Shown here: positions 24,460-31,825 of the stretch, one piece after another | Numbering within the stretch: position 1 is the first letter of the stretch | How the letters are laid out: every line of letters begins with the position of its first letter | Source of the DNA: Photobacterium rosenbergii | GTDB lineage: Bacteria; Pseudomonadota; Gammaproteobacteria; Enterobacterales; Vibrionaceae | Reading direction: 5' to 3' | DNA length: 45,794 nucleotides | NCBI RefSeq assembly: GCF_003026455.1 | Contig: NZ_PYMB01000030.1 | Coordinates: 1 to 45,794 of the forward strand | Position numbers and translations under genes: made by a program | The notes under the pieces: model-generated | Database searches by the model: none | The model's input: the letters and a program-made list of their open reading frames with translations, nothing else | What the model was told of the DNA's origin: nothing

Positions 24460-24486
24460 AGCTTGGCGATGCTATATCGCCAAGCT
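24460..24486 (-). repeat. Perfect 11-bp hairpin behind barrel gene 2, no T-tract
   Basis: AGCTTGGCGAT (24460-24470) pairs perfectly with ATCGCCAAGCT (24476-24486), loop GCTAT, 8 nt after the stop of barrel gene 2. On the minus strand it is followed by CTCCCTATATC, not a T-run. It may stabilise the 3' end of that mRNA or only partly stop transcription into barrel gene 1. Confidence 0.7.
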
Positions 24487-24494
24487 TGTCAGGA

Positions 24495-25019
24495 TTAGAA
24501 CTTGTAGTTGGCACCGATGTAGAAAGAGCCGTAGTCAGAATCCATTGACTTGTAACCGCCTTTGATAGAAACGTTGCGGTTGAAGTCATAGCCGGCTTCG
24601 ACACCTAGAGATAGAACTGTGTTGCTTTCAGAGAGTTTATAGTTATCACCTTCGAAACTGGCTTTGAACTCTTCTTCAAGGTTGTGTAGGCCTACTTGGG
24701 CACCAGCATAGAAGTTGTCGTTGAAGTAGTACTTCGGCTTGACGTTGATGCCATACGAGTAGGCTTTTTGTTTAAGTGTTAAACCTTCTTCAGAGAGGCT
24801 ATCCTCACCAAAATTACGGTATTCACCTTCCACACCAATCACAACTTGAGGTGACACTTGGAAGTCATAACCCGCCACTAGACCAACGCCGGTATCAAAA
24901 GAGTCTCCATCAAGGCTGTTTGAGGCAATGTCAGCACCGATGTAAAAGCCTTCTTTTGATGCCAGAGCTGGAGCTGAAAGCAGAGAAGCGATGGTTAGAG
25001 CAAAAATCGTCTTTTTCAT
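24495..25019 (-). CDS. Small outer-membrane beta-barrel protein (paralogue 2)
   Basis: 174 residues: signal peptide ending ALA-S at about residue 20, then EGFYIGADI, GLVAGYDFQVSPQVVIGVEG, YGINVKPKYYF, and the terminal strand FYIGANYKF. These segments are near-identical in the third paralogue, so the pair is a recent tandem duplication. Eight strands fit the length. It should sit in the outer membrane via the Bam machinery. The loops (for example around residues 55-70 and 115-130) are the parts that differ. Specific function unknown. Confidence 0.82.
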   Translation of the reverse strand: MKKTIFALTIASLLSAPALASKEGFYIGADIASNSLDGDSFDTGVGLVAGYDFQVSPQVVIGVEGEYRNFGEDSLSEEGLTLKQKAYSYGINVKPKYYFNDNFYAGAQVGLHNLEEEFKASFEGDNYKLSESNTVLSLGVEAGYDFNRNVSIKGGYKSMDSDYGSFYIGANYKF

Positions 25020-25102
25020 AATAGGTCTCTAAATGTTGTGTTGAGTGTTGGTTCGCACAGATAAGAACGTTACCTCTTCCGATGCGAGAAATATTAAATT
25101 GA

Positions 25103-25166
25103 ACACCGTACACAATCTAATTAGTTTGGTTGATATGGCTAATTAGCGGAGCTTATTGCACGGTGT
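25103..25166. promoter_or_regulatory. Nested dyad element upstream of barrel gene 2
   Basis: The palindrome CTAATTAG occurs twice, at 25117-25124 and 25139-25146, 22 bp apart (about two helical turns). The pair is flanked by ACACCGT (25103-25109) and its inverse ACGGTGT (25160-25166). It lies 84-147 bp upstream of barrel gene 2 on the minus strand. A related CTAATTAC (25849-25856) lies upstream of barrel gene 3. This layout fits a LysR- or dimer-bound operator; the regulator is inferred. Confidence 0.45.
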
Positions 25167-25199
25167 ATTATTCTTGGCCAGTAGTAGAGGCTTGTCGAG

Positions 25200-25760
25200 T
25201 TAGTTGAACTTGTAATTCACACCTAGGTACAAGGTGCCAAATTCGGTGTCATAACCGAGAACATCGGCTGTTACGACTTTTATCCCGCTTCGGAAGCTGA
25301 TATTGCGGTTAAGGTCGTAACCCCCTTCGAAGCCATAGCCAAAGCCGTTGGCGGTATCTTTGCCGCCCAGTACGTTGCTACCTATTGTCAGCTTTTCTTC
25401 GTAAGTAACCCGGTGTAAACCGACCATGACTGCGCCATAGATATTGTCGGTGAAGTAATATTTTGGCTTGATGTTAATTCCGTAATAAGAGGCACTGGCA
25501 TCGGCACTAATACTGGTACCTGATGTACCGTCAAAGGCGCTGTCGCTGCCCATATTGCGATATTCGCCCTCGATACCAACAACAACCTTGGGCGATAGTT
25601 GAAAGTCGTAACCGGCAACTAGACCAATGTGACTGTCCAGGTAGTAGGAGCCGACATAGTTGGAGCCAATGTCGGCGCCGATATAAGCACCAGACTTGTC
25701 TGCAAATGCTTGTGAAGAGAAAAAAGCGGCTAGAGTGAGCGAAAAGAGTGTTTTTTTCAT
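25200..25760 (-). CDS. Small outer-membrane beta-barrel protein (paralogue 3)
   Basis: 186 residues with a signal peptide ending AFA-D (about residue 20) and a barrel starting GAYIGADIGSN. It shares GLVAGYDFQLSPKVVVGIEG and YGINIKPKYYFTDN with paralogue 2 and ends LYLGVNYKFN. An extra Ser/Ala/Thr-rich loop (about residues 75-90) and a longer loop near 130-145 distinguish it. It is the first of the three barrels after the LysR gene at 25898-26821 on the same strand. Confidence 0.82.
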   Translation of the reverse strand: MKKTLFSLTLAAFFSSQAFADKSGAYIGADIGSNYVGSYYLDSHIGLVAGYDFQLSPKVVVGIEGEYRNMGSDSAFDGTSGTSISADASASYYGINIKPKYYFTDNIYGAVMVGLHRVTYEEKLTIGSNVLGGKDTANGFGYGFEGGYDLNRNISFRSGIKVVTADVLGYDTEFGTLYLGVNYKFN

Positions 25761-25897
25761 TATTTACCTGCTGCAAAGAATCTGACTTTTGGGTTGCCGT
25801 GCTTTCCTTGCCAGCGAGGTAAATACTAATTTTTGCTTTGCTATTTATCTAATTACTAAACCTTAACTCTGTTATTCATGCGATTTATTGCAATTGT

Positions 25898-26821
25898 TTA
25901 CACTAGCTCATGGTGTAATTGTTTGATAAGGCCAAACAGCCACTGGGTGAGTGGATCTTTGTGTTTGGATTGGTGGTAGAAGCAAACCGTAGAAAAATCA
26001 GCGACAGGAAAATCTATATGTGCATCTATTTTCCTAAAATCTGGGTCGTCATCTGGCACCATTATATCCAAGGTCGGAAATAGTAGATCGGTCTGTTTGA
26101 CAATTTGAAGAATGGTTTCAGGTGAGGTCGAACGGAAACTAATGGTTGCTGTTAGGTTATGGTGGGCAAAATATTTTTCAATATCAGCTGCTTGCTCACT
26201 ACGCTCGGGCACGATCAAGCAAGCAAAACCAGCATCCTTTGCATCAATGACACTCATTGTTGGTTTATCAAAAGGGTGATCCCTGCGGACAATGACGACC
26301 CCTTTATCGCCCGGAATGGCTTGGCGGTATAGCTCCTTGCTGGTGTTGGCTGTGTCATAGTTCAAGGCTATTTGGGTGTTGCCGTTGAGAAGTTCCGGGA
26401 AAGTAGTCGCACTCCAGTTGGTGATTTCGACCTGGCTGTCAGGTGCTTGCTGCTGAATAAGTAAATAAAGCCGGCTGCCAAAAGCATGGAGGTACTGGGG
26501 GGCGAGGGCGATTCGTATTTTGCCGGTAAGCTGGCGAGGGTCAAATTCCTGATTGCTGTTGACAGCCTTGAATAAATTATCGAGAGCAGGTGATAATTCT
26601 TGGCAGAGCTGTTCCACGTAAGGGGTTGGCTTAAGACCTGTTCTTGTTTTGGTAAACAACTCATCATCAAAATGCAGGCGGAGCTTTTGCAGTGCATGGC
26701 TGACTGCGGGCTGGGTAACGAACAGGCGCTCCGATGCCTTGCGCAGGTTCTGCTCTTGATAGATAACCAGCAAGGTTTTTAGTAGGTTGAGATCGAGATT
26801 GGCTGAGAGATCTTTGGCCAT
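25898..26821 (-). CDS. LysR-family transcriptional regulator (copy 1)
   Basis: 307 residues. Winged helix-turn-helix at about residues 9-66 (KASERLFVTQPAVSHALQKL), with the effector domain following from about 95. Its N terminus MAKDLSANLDLNLLKT matches the second LysR of this window (29086-30021) almost residue for residue, and both keep LHFDDELF/SHFDDELF and a similar tail, so they are paralogues. The domain resembles the LeuO/NodD-type branch. It sits immediately upstream, same strand, of the three barrel genes, its most likely targets. The ligand is unknown. Confidence 0.9.
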   Translation of the reverse strand: MAKDLSANLDLNLLKTLLVIYQEQNLRKASERLFVTQPAVSHALQKLRLHFDDELFTKTRTGLKPTPYVEQLCQELSPALDNLFKAVNSNQEFDPRQLTGKIRIALAPQYLHAFGSRLYLLIQQQAPDSQVEITNWSATTFPELLNGNTQIALNYDTANTSKELYRQAIPGDKGVVIVRRDHPFDKPTMSVIDAKDAGFACLIVPERSEQAADIEKYFAHHNLTATISFRSTSPETILQIVKQTDLLFPTLDIMVPDDDPDFRKIDAHIDFPVADFSTVCFYHQSKHKDPLTQWLFGLIKQLHHELV

Positions 26822-26903
26822 TGCGCATTCCTGACTAATTTACTCATCAATCAAGATATCACAGCTTGTAGGTGTCAAGTATCAGCATTAAGGCAGAAAT
26901 GGC

Positions 26904-26933
26904 AAAAAGACCCCTGAAGAAGAGAAACAGGGG
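26904..26933 (-). terminator. Rho-independent terminator of the 223-residue barrel gene
   Basis: CCCCTG (26911-26916) pairs with CAGGGG (26928-26933); on the minus strand the stem is followed by TCTTTTT. It separates the barrel gene from LysR copy 1. Confidence 0.85.
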
Positions 26934-26962
26934 CGAGTACCAAATGGCCAAGTATTATGTTG

Positions 26963-27646
26963 TTACTTGAAACGAAAGTTAATGCCAGCCTCTATCGTGC
27001 TGTCTGATGTTATTTGCTCGCCTGGACGGGCTCGGTATTCCCCGTAGGTGTATTTGATATATGGCTCAACCCACTTGGGTTTAAACGTGATAGTCACGTC
27101 GTGGCTGTTGATGTTGTCATTGATGATGTCCTGCGAGAAGCGAGCACCAGACAGCAGCCTATCATGGTTGAAACTGTAGCTAGTGTTTAGCCAAGGGGAC
27201 GGGCTGTAGCTAACACCGACTGTGGTTTTCCATTCCCTTTGGTCAAACCAATCAAGATCGAGCATCGTCTTGGTTTTTCGCCATTCATGTGATGTGCTGG
27301 CGTAAAGCATGACAGTTTCTGTTAGAGCCGTGCCGGAAAATACCCCGGCATCGTAAATATCGATACTGTCAGCGCGTCCATAACTGGCAAAGGCCTCGGT
27401 GTAAATTTGCCCCAACATCAAGCCGTAACCCGTTCCGATCTCCAGGTACCCCGTAGAGTCGATCTCAGCACTCACATTGATTTGCTCTGTGACCTGCAAG
27501 CTGCCTGTTACAGTGCCAATCCAATTATCACCTGTTTTGGAAACTTGAGCACCCAATTGAGCCTCGTTGGCGATTGAAAGGTGGCTAGCTGCAAGAGAGA
27601 GCCATACGGTCAAAGCGTAAAAGAAGCGTGTCATAAGGTTTACCAT
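26963..27646 (-). CDS. Putative outer-membrane beta-barrel protein, unrecognised family
   Basis: 227 residues from MVNLMTRFF, or 223 from MTRFF (27634). A hydrophobic signal sequence (FFYALTVWLSLAA, cleavage near SIA-N) precedes amphipathic strands such as SLQVTEQINVSAEID, WKTTVGVSYSPSPWLNTSYSF and VEPYIKYTYGEYRA, and the protein ends INFRFK. The size suggests about 10-12 strands. The frame is open to an ATG at 27667, but that ATG lies inside the terminator hairpin of the upstream lipoprotein gene. It shows no close likeness to the three small barrels. Probably co-expressed with the lipoprotein by readthrough. Confidence 0.7.
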   Translation of the reverse strand: MVNLMTRFFYALTVWLSLAASHLSIANEAQLGAQVSKTGDNWIGTVTGSLQVTEQINVSAEIDSTGYLEIGTGYGLMLGQIYTEAFASYGRADSIDIYDAGVFSGTALTETVMLYASTSHEWRKTKTMLDLDWFDQREWKTTVGVSYSPSPWLNTSYSFNHDRLLSGARFSQDIINDNINSHDVTITFKPKWVEPYIKYTYGEYRARPGEQITSDSTIEAGINFRFK

Positions 27647-27655
27647 AAGAGAAGA

Positions 27656-27677
27656 AAGCCGCCCCATAAGGCGGCTT
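27656..27677 (-). terminator. Rho-independent terminator of the lipoprotein gene
   Basis: AAGCCGCC (27656-27663) pairs with GGCGGCTT (27670-27677); on the minus strand the stem is followed by TCTTCTCTT. It sits 18 nt past the lipoprotein stop and just before the barrel gene, so barrel expression may depend on readthrough. Confidence 0.8.
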
Positions 27678-27694
27678 GGTTTACTGTAGTTGGC

Positions 27695-28777
27695 TTATGA
27701 ACGCTCTACCTTGGCCTTGATAGCGTCGCGCAGGTCACGAGACTTAGCTCGGAGCTGGGACTTTTGCTCGCTAGATAGGTTCGGGCGTTGCTTCAGTGTT
27801 GGTCGGTTTTGCCCTGACTTATCGACCGATACCATTAGTCGTCCGTTATCATTCTGGAGAATAAGTGAGTTACCCTGCCATCCAGTAATGGTGACATAGC
27901 CTTTTTCAATAGCTGAGTTATCGACTTTGGCAATAATTAGCCCATTGTCTACGGAGCGGATGAAACCGTTATCATCGACGTAAACAGGGCTGCTTTGGCC
28001 GTTAATATCGACGGAGCCATTCTCAGTGTTAACTACGATTTGGTTGCCATTGTTACCTGTGACAGTAATGACTTTTCCGGCATTTCCTGCCTCAACCTCG
28101 ATATCACCGTGGCCTGTTTCTTTCCCATCACTAATTCCTGTGCCCCAATCCGGTGTATCGCCAAAATCTGGTGATAGACCACCTGTACCGCCACTATCTT
28201 CAATCTCCCAGCGGCCGTTACCATCAGTGTTGATAACAATGTACTCACCGTCCTTTCCAGTGCTCAGGATGTATTGGTTATCACCGTTTTGAGTGATATT
28301 GCCGAAGTGGTGGTCGGTACGGGCACTGGTGATATTGCCTTGTTCATCAACCTTTACGACTCCGATTGGTGCCCCAGACTCATCGCGCAGGATCAAATGG
28401 CCAGAAGCAAGTACGACAATGGATTCACCTGAATCAGCAGAGATTACGCCTCGTTCGGTTTCAGGGTTAAACTGACTTCCACCTTGAATATTGCCAGTTG
28501 CATCTTGTATTGGGGCATCTATACCAGGCCTTTCAATAGGGTGGTCTTCAGGAGGGAGTAAACCCCAGCCATTGTCAGTGCCATCAATACCAATCACATT
28601 GCCGTTATTATCGTAAATAAGGCCATCGTTCGGCTTTTCTTTTTCAATCGGGTTTTCAATGCCAGCACGCGGGTTATCAAACTCAGGATCAACCGTATCG
28701 TTTTTCGAGCCAGACGATGATGAACAGCCAGTTAGAATTGTTGCAGCCACTAATGAAGCAATCAGTTTAATTTTCAT
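27695..28777 (-). CDS. Surface-type lipoprotein with repeated beta-turn motifs, unrecognised
   Basis: 360 residues. A lipoprotein signal ends in the lipobox LTGC (C18), followed by SSSS, so no Asp +2 inner-membrane retention signal: outer-membrane placement is expected. The body is acidic and Gly/Asn/Asp-rich, with recurring short turns: DNNGNVIG (56-63), DESGAPIGV (132-140), DEQGNITSA (144-152), NTDGNGRWEI (183-192), DDNGFIRSV (268-276), NDNGRLMVSV (309-318), suggesting a repetitive beta structure. The last ~33 residues are basic and helical. I do not recognise the family. It stands between a LysR regulator and a barrel gene, suggesting a lipoprotein/barrel pair. Confidence 0.78.
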   Translation of the reverse strand: MKIKLIASLVAATILTGCSSSSGSKNDTVDPEFDNPRAGIENPIEKEKPNDGLIYDNNGNVIGIDGTDNGWGLLPPEDHPIERPGIDAPIQDATGNIQGGSQFNPETERGVISADSGESIVVLASGHLILRDESGAPIGVVKVDEQGNITSARTDHHFGNITQNGDNQYILSTGKDGEYIVINTDGNGRWEIEDSGGTGGLSPDFGDTPDWGTGISDGKETGHGDIEVEAGNAGKVITVTGNNGNQIVVNTENGSVDINGQSSPVYVDDNGFIRSVDNGLIIAKVDNSAIEKGYVTITGWQGNSLILQNDNGRLMVSVDKSGQNRPTLKQRPNLSSEQKSQLRAKSRDLRDAIKAKVERS

Positions 28778-29085
28778 TGGATACTCTTAATTAGAACGTG
28801 TTGTCATTTGCCCGTTAGCAGAACGAGGTAGCAAAGGTGTTGGCTAGAGGGCAGTTATTTTTAATAAATGAGATGCCATGGAAGCGATGTTTGCCATGCT
28901 GCCGTGTTGACGGGGTGAATAATAAACACCCAGCATGATGAGCTCTAATCAGAGGTTGTTATTTAGCCATTAAGTGAAAGTTATTAATTATGGTTGCTTA
29001 TAAAGAGATTAAGCATTGCTTATGAGCAGGGCCGAGCGGAAGCCCACCAGAGAAGTGCGGGCAAGATAGGAGGGCTAGAGGGGAG
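28778..29085. promoter_or_regulatory. Control region upstream of the lipoprotein gene
   Basis: 308 bp with no gene. It contains a triple half-site TGCTTA (28995-29000), TAAGCA (29010-29015), TGCTTA (29017-29022), giving two overlapping inverted repeats. It also holds a compound hairpin with CATGCTG/CAGCATG outer arms (28895-28901, 28931-28937) and GGTG/CACC inside. The lipoprotein promoter must lie here on the minus strand; I could not assign -35 and -10 boxes confidently. The end of LysR copy 2 is adjacent. Confidence 0.5.
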
Positions 29086-30021
29086 TTATTGCTCTCCTGT
29101 TGTATATTCTTGCAATGACTCCTCGATTAAGCCTAACAGCCAGGTTATGAGTGGACTTCGGCGGTTACGCTGGTGGTAATACGCCATCAGGGGGATTTTT
29201 AAGTCTTGGTTGTTTATTTTTAGTTTTAGGCCGCGCAGTTGATCCCTTTCTTCTTTCGGAAGAAAAGAGGAGGCCGGAAAGAACATATCTGTGTGTTTAA
29301 TGATATCTAAGATAGCCATGGGCAACTCTGAACGAAAAGCCGTTCTAATAGTAAAGCCATGAGAACGCATCACTTTCTCGGCAACGGGAATATTTGAGTT
29401 CCAGTCAGAAATAATAATGCTGGCGGCCTCTAAGCCATCGAGATCCTTGGGGGTGATAGTCGTTTTGCTAAGAGGGTGATCTTTACGGACATACACAGTG
29501 AACTTATCGTCACATATCTTTTTTTGGATCAACTCCTTCGGCGCATGGTGGATCTCAAAGTTCACGCCCAGGCTTATCTCACCATTGTTGATTTCTTCAA
29601 GGGATGTCGGTGACCAGTTATGGAGGTGCAGGTTGACGTTTGGCGCAGCCTGACGAATTTTCAAATATAGCGGGGTGGATAAGTAAGTTAAAATATTGGG
29701 AGTCAGTGCGAGTTTCAGTGTGCCTTCAATCTGGGATGGTGAGAAAGTATTGCCCGCATTAAGGGTGCTCGATAATTCATCGAGTAACGGGCTAATATTT
29801 TCGGCCAGTTCGATACCCAGCGCAGTAGGCTTTAGGCCGTGGCGGGTCTTAACGAATAGTTCATCGTCAAAGTGGCTGCGTAGCTTCTGCAGTGCTTGGC
29901 TAATGGCCGGTTGGCTGACGAACAACCGCTCTGAGGCTTTACGCATATTGAGTTCTTGCGAAAGGATCACAAAAGTACGCAGCAGATTGAGGTCGAGGCT
30001 CGCATAGAGATCTTTGGCCAT
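29086..30021 (-). CDS. LysR-family transcriptional regulator (copy 2)
   Basis: 311 residues, paralogous to the LysR at 25898-26821: MAKDLYASLDLNLLRTF at the N terminus and the helix-turn-helix KASERLFVSQPAISQALQKL at about residues 28-47. The effector domain follows from about residue 95; it keeps the same ordered blocks (LALTPN, VNLHLHNWSPTSLEEINNG, DHPLSKTTITPKD). It lies directly upstream, same strand, of the lipoprotein and barrel genes, mirroring the arrangement of copy 1 with the small barrels. It is probably a local regulator; ligand and targets are not shown by sequence. Confidence 0.9.
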   Translation of the reverse strand: MAKDLYASLDLNLLRTFVILSQELNMRKASERLFVSQPAISQALQKLRSHFDDELFVKTRHGLKPTALGIELAENISPLLDELSSTLNAGNTFSPSQIEGTLKLALTPNILTYLSTPLYLKIRQAAPNVNLHLHNWSPTSLEEINNGEISLGVNFEIHHAPKELIQKKICDDKFTVYVRKDHPLSKTTITPKDLDGLEAASIIISDWNSNIPVAEKVMRSHGFTIRTAFRSELPMAILDIIKHTDMFFPASSFLPKEERDQLRGLKLKINNQDLKIPLMAYYHQRNRRSPLITWLLGLIEESLQEYTTGEQ

Positions 30022-30044
30022 GCCATTCCTTGTCTTTGGTATTT

Positions 30045-30063
30045 AATAAAACATTATTTTATT
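30045..30063. repeat. AT-only inverted repeat between PPK2 and LysR copy 2
   Basis: AATAAAA (30045-30051) and TTTTATT (30057-30063) form a perfect 7-bp dyad around CATTA, 24 bp upstream of LysR copy 2 and 9 bp after the PPK2 stop. It could serve as a weak terminator for PPK2 or as an autoregulatory site. Confidence 0.4.
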
Positions 30064-30072
30064 TAACCAAGC

Positions 30073-30876
30073 TTAATCGCCGTTAAACAAGTCAGGCACA
30101 AAGGTTTGGTTCTCTTCTGGGACTCGGATATAGCCTTCCTTGTTGACCTCAGGTAATTCGATATCAGGGTATTCAATATCTTGGTAGGGGATTTGGCTCA
30201 GTAGGTGGGAGATACAGTTGATCCGGGCTTTCTTTTTGGTATCGGCATCAACGACCCACCAAGGGCATTGCTTGGTATCTGTATAGGCAAACATCCGATC
30301 TTTGGCCGCGGAATAGGCGGCCCAGCGGCTGCGGGACTCCAAGTCCATCGGGCTGAATTTCCAGCGTTTGATCGGGGTGTTGATGCGTTCCTTGAAGCGC
30401 TTTTCCTGCTCTTCGTCGGAGACGGAAAACCAGTATTTGAGCAGAATAATACCGGAGCGTTTGAGCATCCGCTCGAACTCGGGACAGGAGCGAAGGAACT
30501 CTTCGTATTCGCCGTCGCTGCAGAACCCCATCACGTGCTCGACACCTGCCCGGTTGTACCAGCTGCGGTCAAACAGCACCATTTCGCCTTCTGCCGGTAG
30601 GTGGGCAACATAACGTTGGAAGTACCATTGGGTACGTTCACGATCAGTAGGTTTGGCCAGAGCGACAATACGACAAACACGGGGGTTGAGCTTTTCGGTG
30701 ATGCGCTTAATGACGCCACCCTTACCGGCAGCATCGCGGCCTTCGAAAACCACTACTACCTTCAGTCCCTCTTGTTTTATCCACTCCTGCATCTTGACCA
30801 ATTCAATCTGCAGGCGCTCCAGTTCAGCTTCATAGTCGCTTTTTTTGAGTTTTTTCTTTGGGGGGACGAAAGGCAT
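30073..30876 (-). CDS. ppk2: Polyphosphate kinase 2 family protein
   Basis: 267 residues of a single-domain PPK2. These cytoplasmic enzymes transfer phosphate between polyphosphate and nucleotides, usually running toward NDP phosphorylation. Walker A FEGRDAAGKGG (about residues 44-54), Walker B LFDRSWYNRAG (about 101-111), and lid residues KRWKFSPMDLESRSRW are all present. With ppk1 and ppx 13 kb away, the window encodes synthesis, breakdown and use of polyphosphate. No Pho box was seen upstream. The exact nucleotide preference cannot be told from sequence. Confidence 0.93.
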   Translation of the reverse strand: MPFVPPKKKLKKSDYEAELERLQIELVKMQEWIKQEGLKVVVVFEGRDAAGKGGVIKRITEKLNPRVCRIVALAKPTDRERTQWYFQRYVAHLPAEGEMVLFDRSWYNRAGVEHVMGFCSDGEYEEFLRSCPEFERMLKRSGIILLKYWFSVSDEEQEKRFKERINTPIKRWKFSPMDLESRSRWAAYSAAKDRMFAYTDTKQCPWWVVDADTKKKARINCISHLLSQIPYQDIEYPDIELPEVNKEGYIRVPEENQTFVPDLFNGD

Positions 30877-30980
30877 AGGGAGTCTCTTCTTTGTTTTAGT
30901 TTGATAACAAAAGAGTAACCCTAGAAGTGAGCTTTGACGAATGGGAGTGGTAAATGGTTGAGCTGGCGAGCAGTTTTTTT

Positions 30981-30997
30981 AGGGGCAAGTTGCCCCT
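30981..30997. repeat. 17-bp perfect palindrome upstream of PPK2
   Basis: AGGGGCAA-G-TTGCCCCT, with a T-run on its 5' side on plus and therefore no T-run after the stem on minus, where both neighbours are transcribed. It lies 24 bp after the cutC stop and 104 bp before PPK2. It fits an operator or a processed hairpin better than a terminator. Confidence 0.6.
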
Positions 30998-31021
30998 AAT
31001 CATGGCGGGAATTTCTGATTC

Positions 31022-31768
31022 TTAAGCTTTTGCTAGGGCATTGCGAACAGCGGCTATTTTTTCGGGGGCAGTGACAGGAATCGCGAAGTCATCGATATCG
31101 GCATTGCCCATATGGGCCGAATTGGCATAGTTTTGCATTAGGGAAGGACGCGTCGATTTGCCAGACAGGTGTACTTCTTTGACACCTGTCTGCTGGACGA
31201 TTTGAGCAACATTGCCTGCATTGACTCCCGCACCGGCCATAATCGCGAGGCGATCGCCACAGTATTCCACCATTTGTTTGAGCATAGGGATACCATCAAA
31301 GGCATTGGCTTTGAGGCCGGAAGTAAGTACACGCTCGCAGTTGTGCTGCATAATGATATCCAGTGCAGCCATCGGTTCTAAGCATTGGTCGATAGCTCGG
31401 TGGAACGTCAGGCCCATCCCATCCGCAGTCCGACAGAGGTCGGTCAAAAACGCTTTATCAACTGTGCTGTCATCGTTCAGCGCACCAATCACTATGCCAT
31501 CGAGTCCTGCTAGTTTTGCCTGGTGGGCATCTGCCAGCATGATTTCTTTATCCTGGCTGGAGAATAGGAAGTCCCCCTGACGAGGCCGGATCATAGCATA
31601 AACCGGTACCTTGGCGTGTTTGGCGGCCAATTGCATTAACCCGGCATTGGGAGTTAGGCCGCCAAGGGCAAGAGAGGAACAAAGCTCGATACGGGTTGCT
31701 CCGCCTTGCTGAGCAAGGTGCAGGGATTCGATGTTATCGATACAAACTTCAATATGATCAATGGTCAT
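31022..31768 (-). CDS. cutC: CutC family protein
   Basis: 248 residues (E. coli 248). A TIM-barrel protein of the CutC family, named for copper homeostasis, although a direct copper role is disputed. Conserved segments: IEVCIDNIESLHLAQQGGA and RIELCSSLALGGLTPNAGL near the N terminus, VYAMIRPRQGDF, LTFHRAIDQC, ERVLTSG and MAGAGVNAGNV. It is cytoplasmic. It is followed on the same strand by PPK2 after a palindrome, and is separated from the upstream peroxiredoxin gene by a terminator and a repeat cluster. Confidence 0.94.
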   Translation of the reverse strand: MTIDHIEVCIDNIESLHLAQQGGATRIELCSSLALGGLTPNAGLMQLAAKHAKVPVYAMIRPRQGDFLFSSQDKEIMLADAHQAKLAGLDGIVIGALNDDSTVDKAFLTDLCRTADGMGLTFHRAIDQCLEPMAALDIIMQHNCERVLTSGLKANAFDGIPMLKQMVEYCGDRLAIMAGAGVNAGNVAQIVQQTGVKEVHLSGKSTRPSLMQNYANSAHMGNADIDDFAIPVTAPEKIAAVRNALAKA

Positions 31769-31825
31769 AGCAACAGCTAGAGAGTGGGTTGAGGTGACAA
31801 GCAGTGTAGACGATATTGGGTAGGG

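Noticed and set aside
30981..30997. Terminator of cutC
   Set aside because: The T-run is on the wrong side of the stem for the minus-strand transcript.
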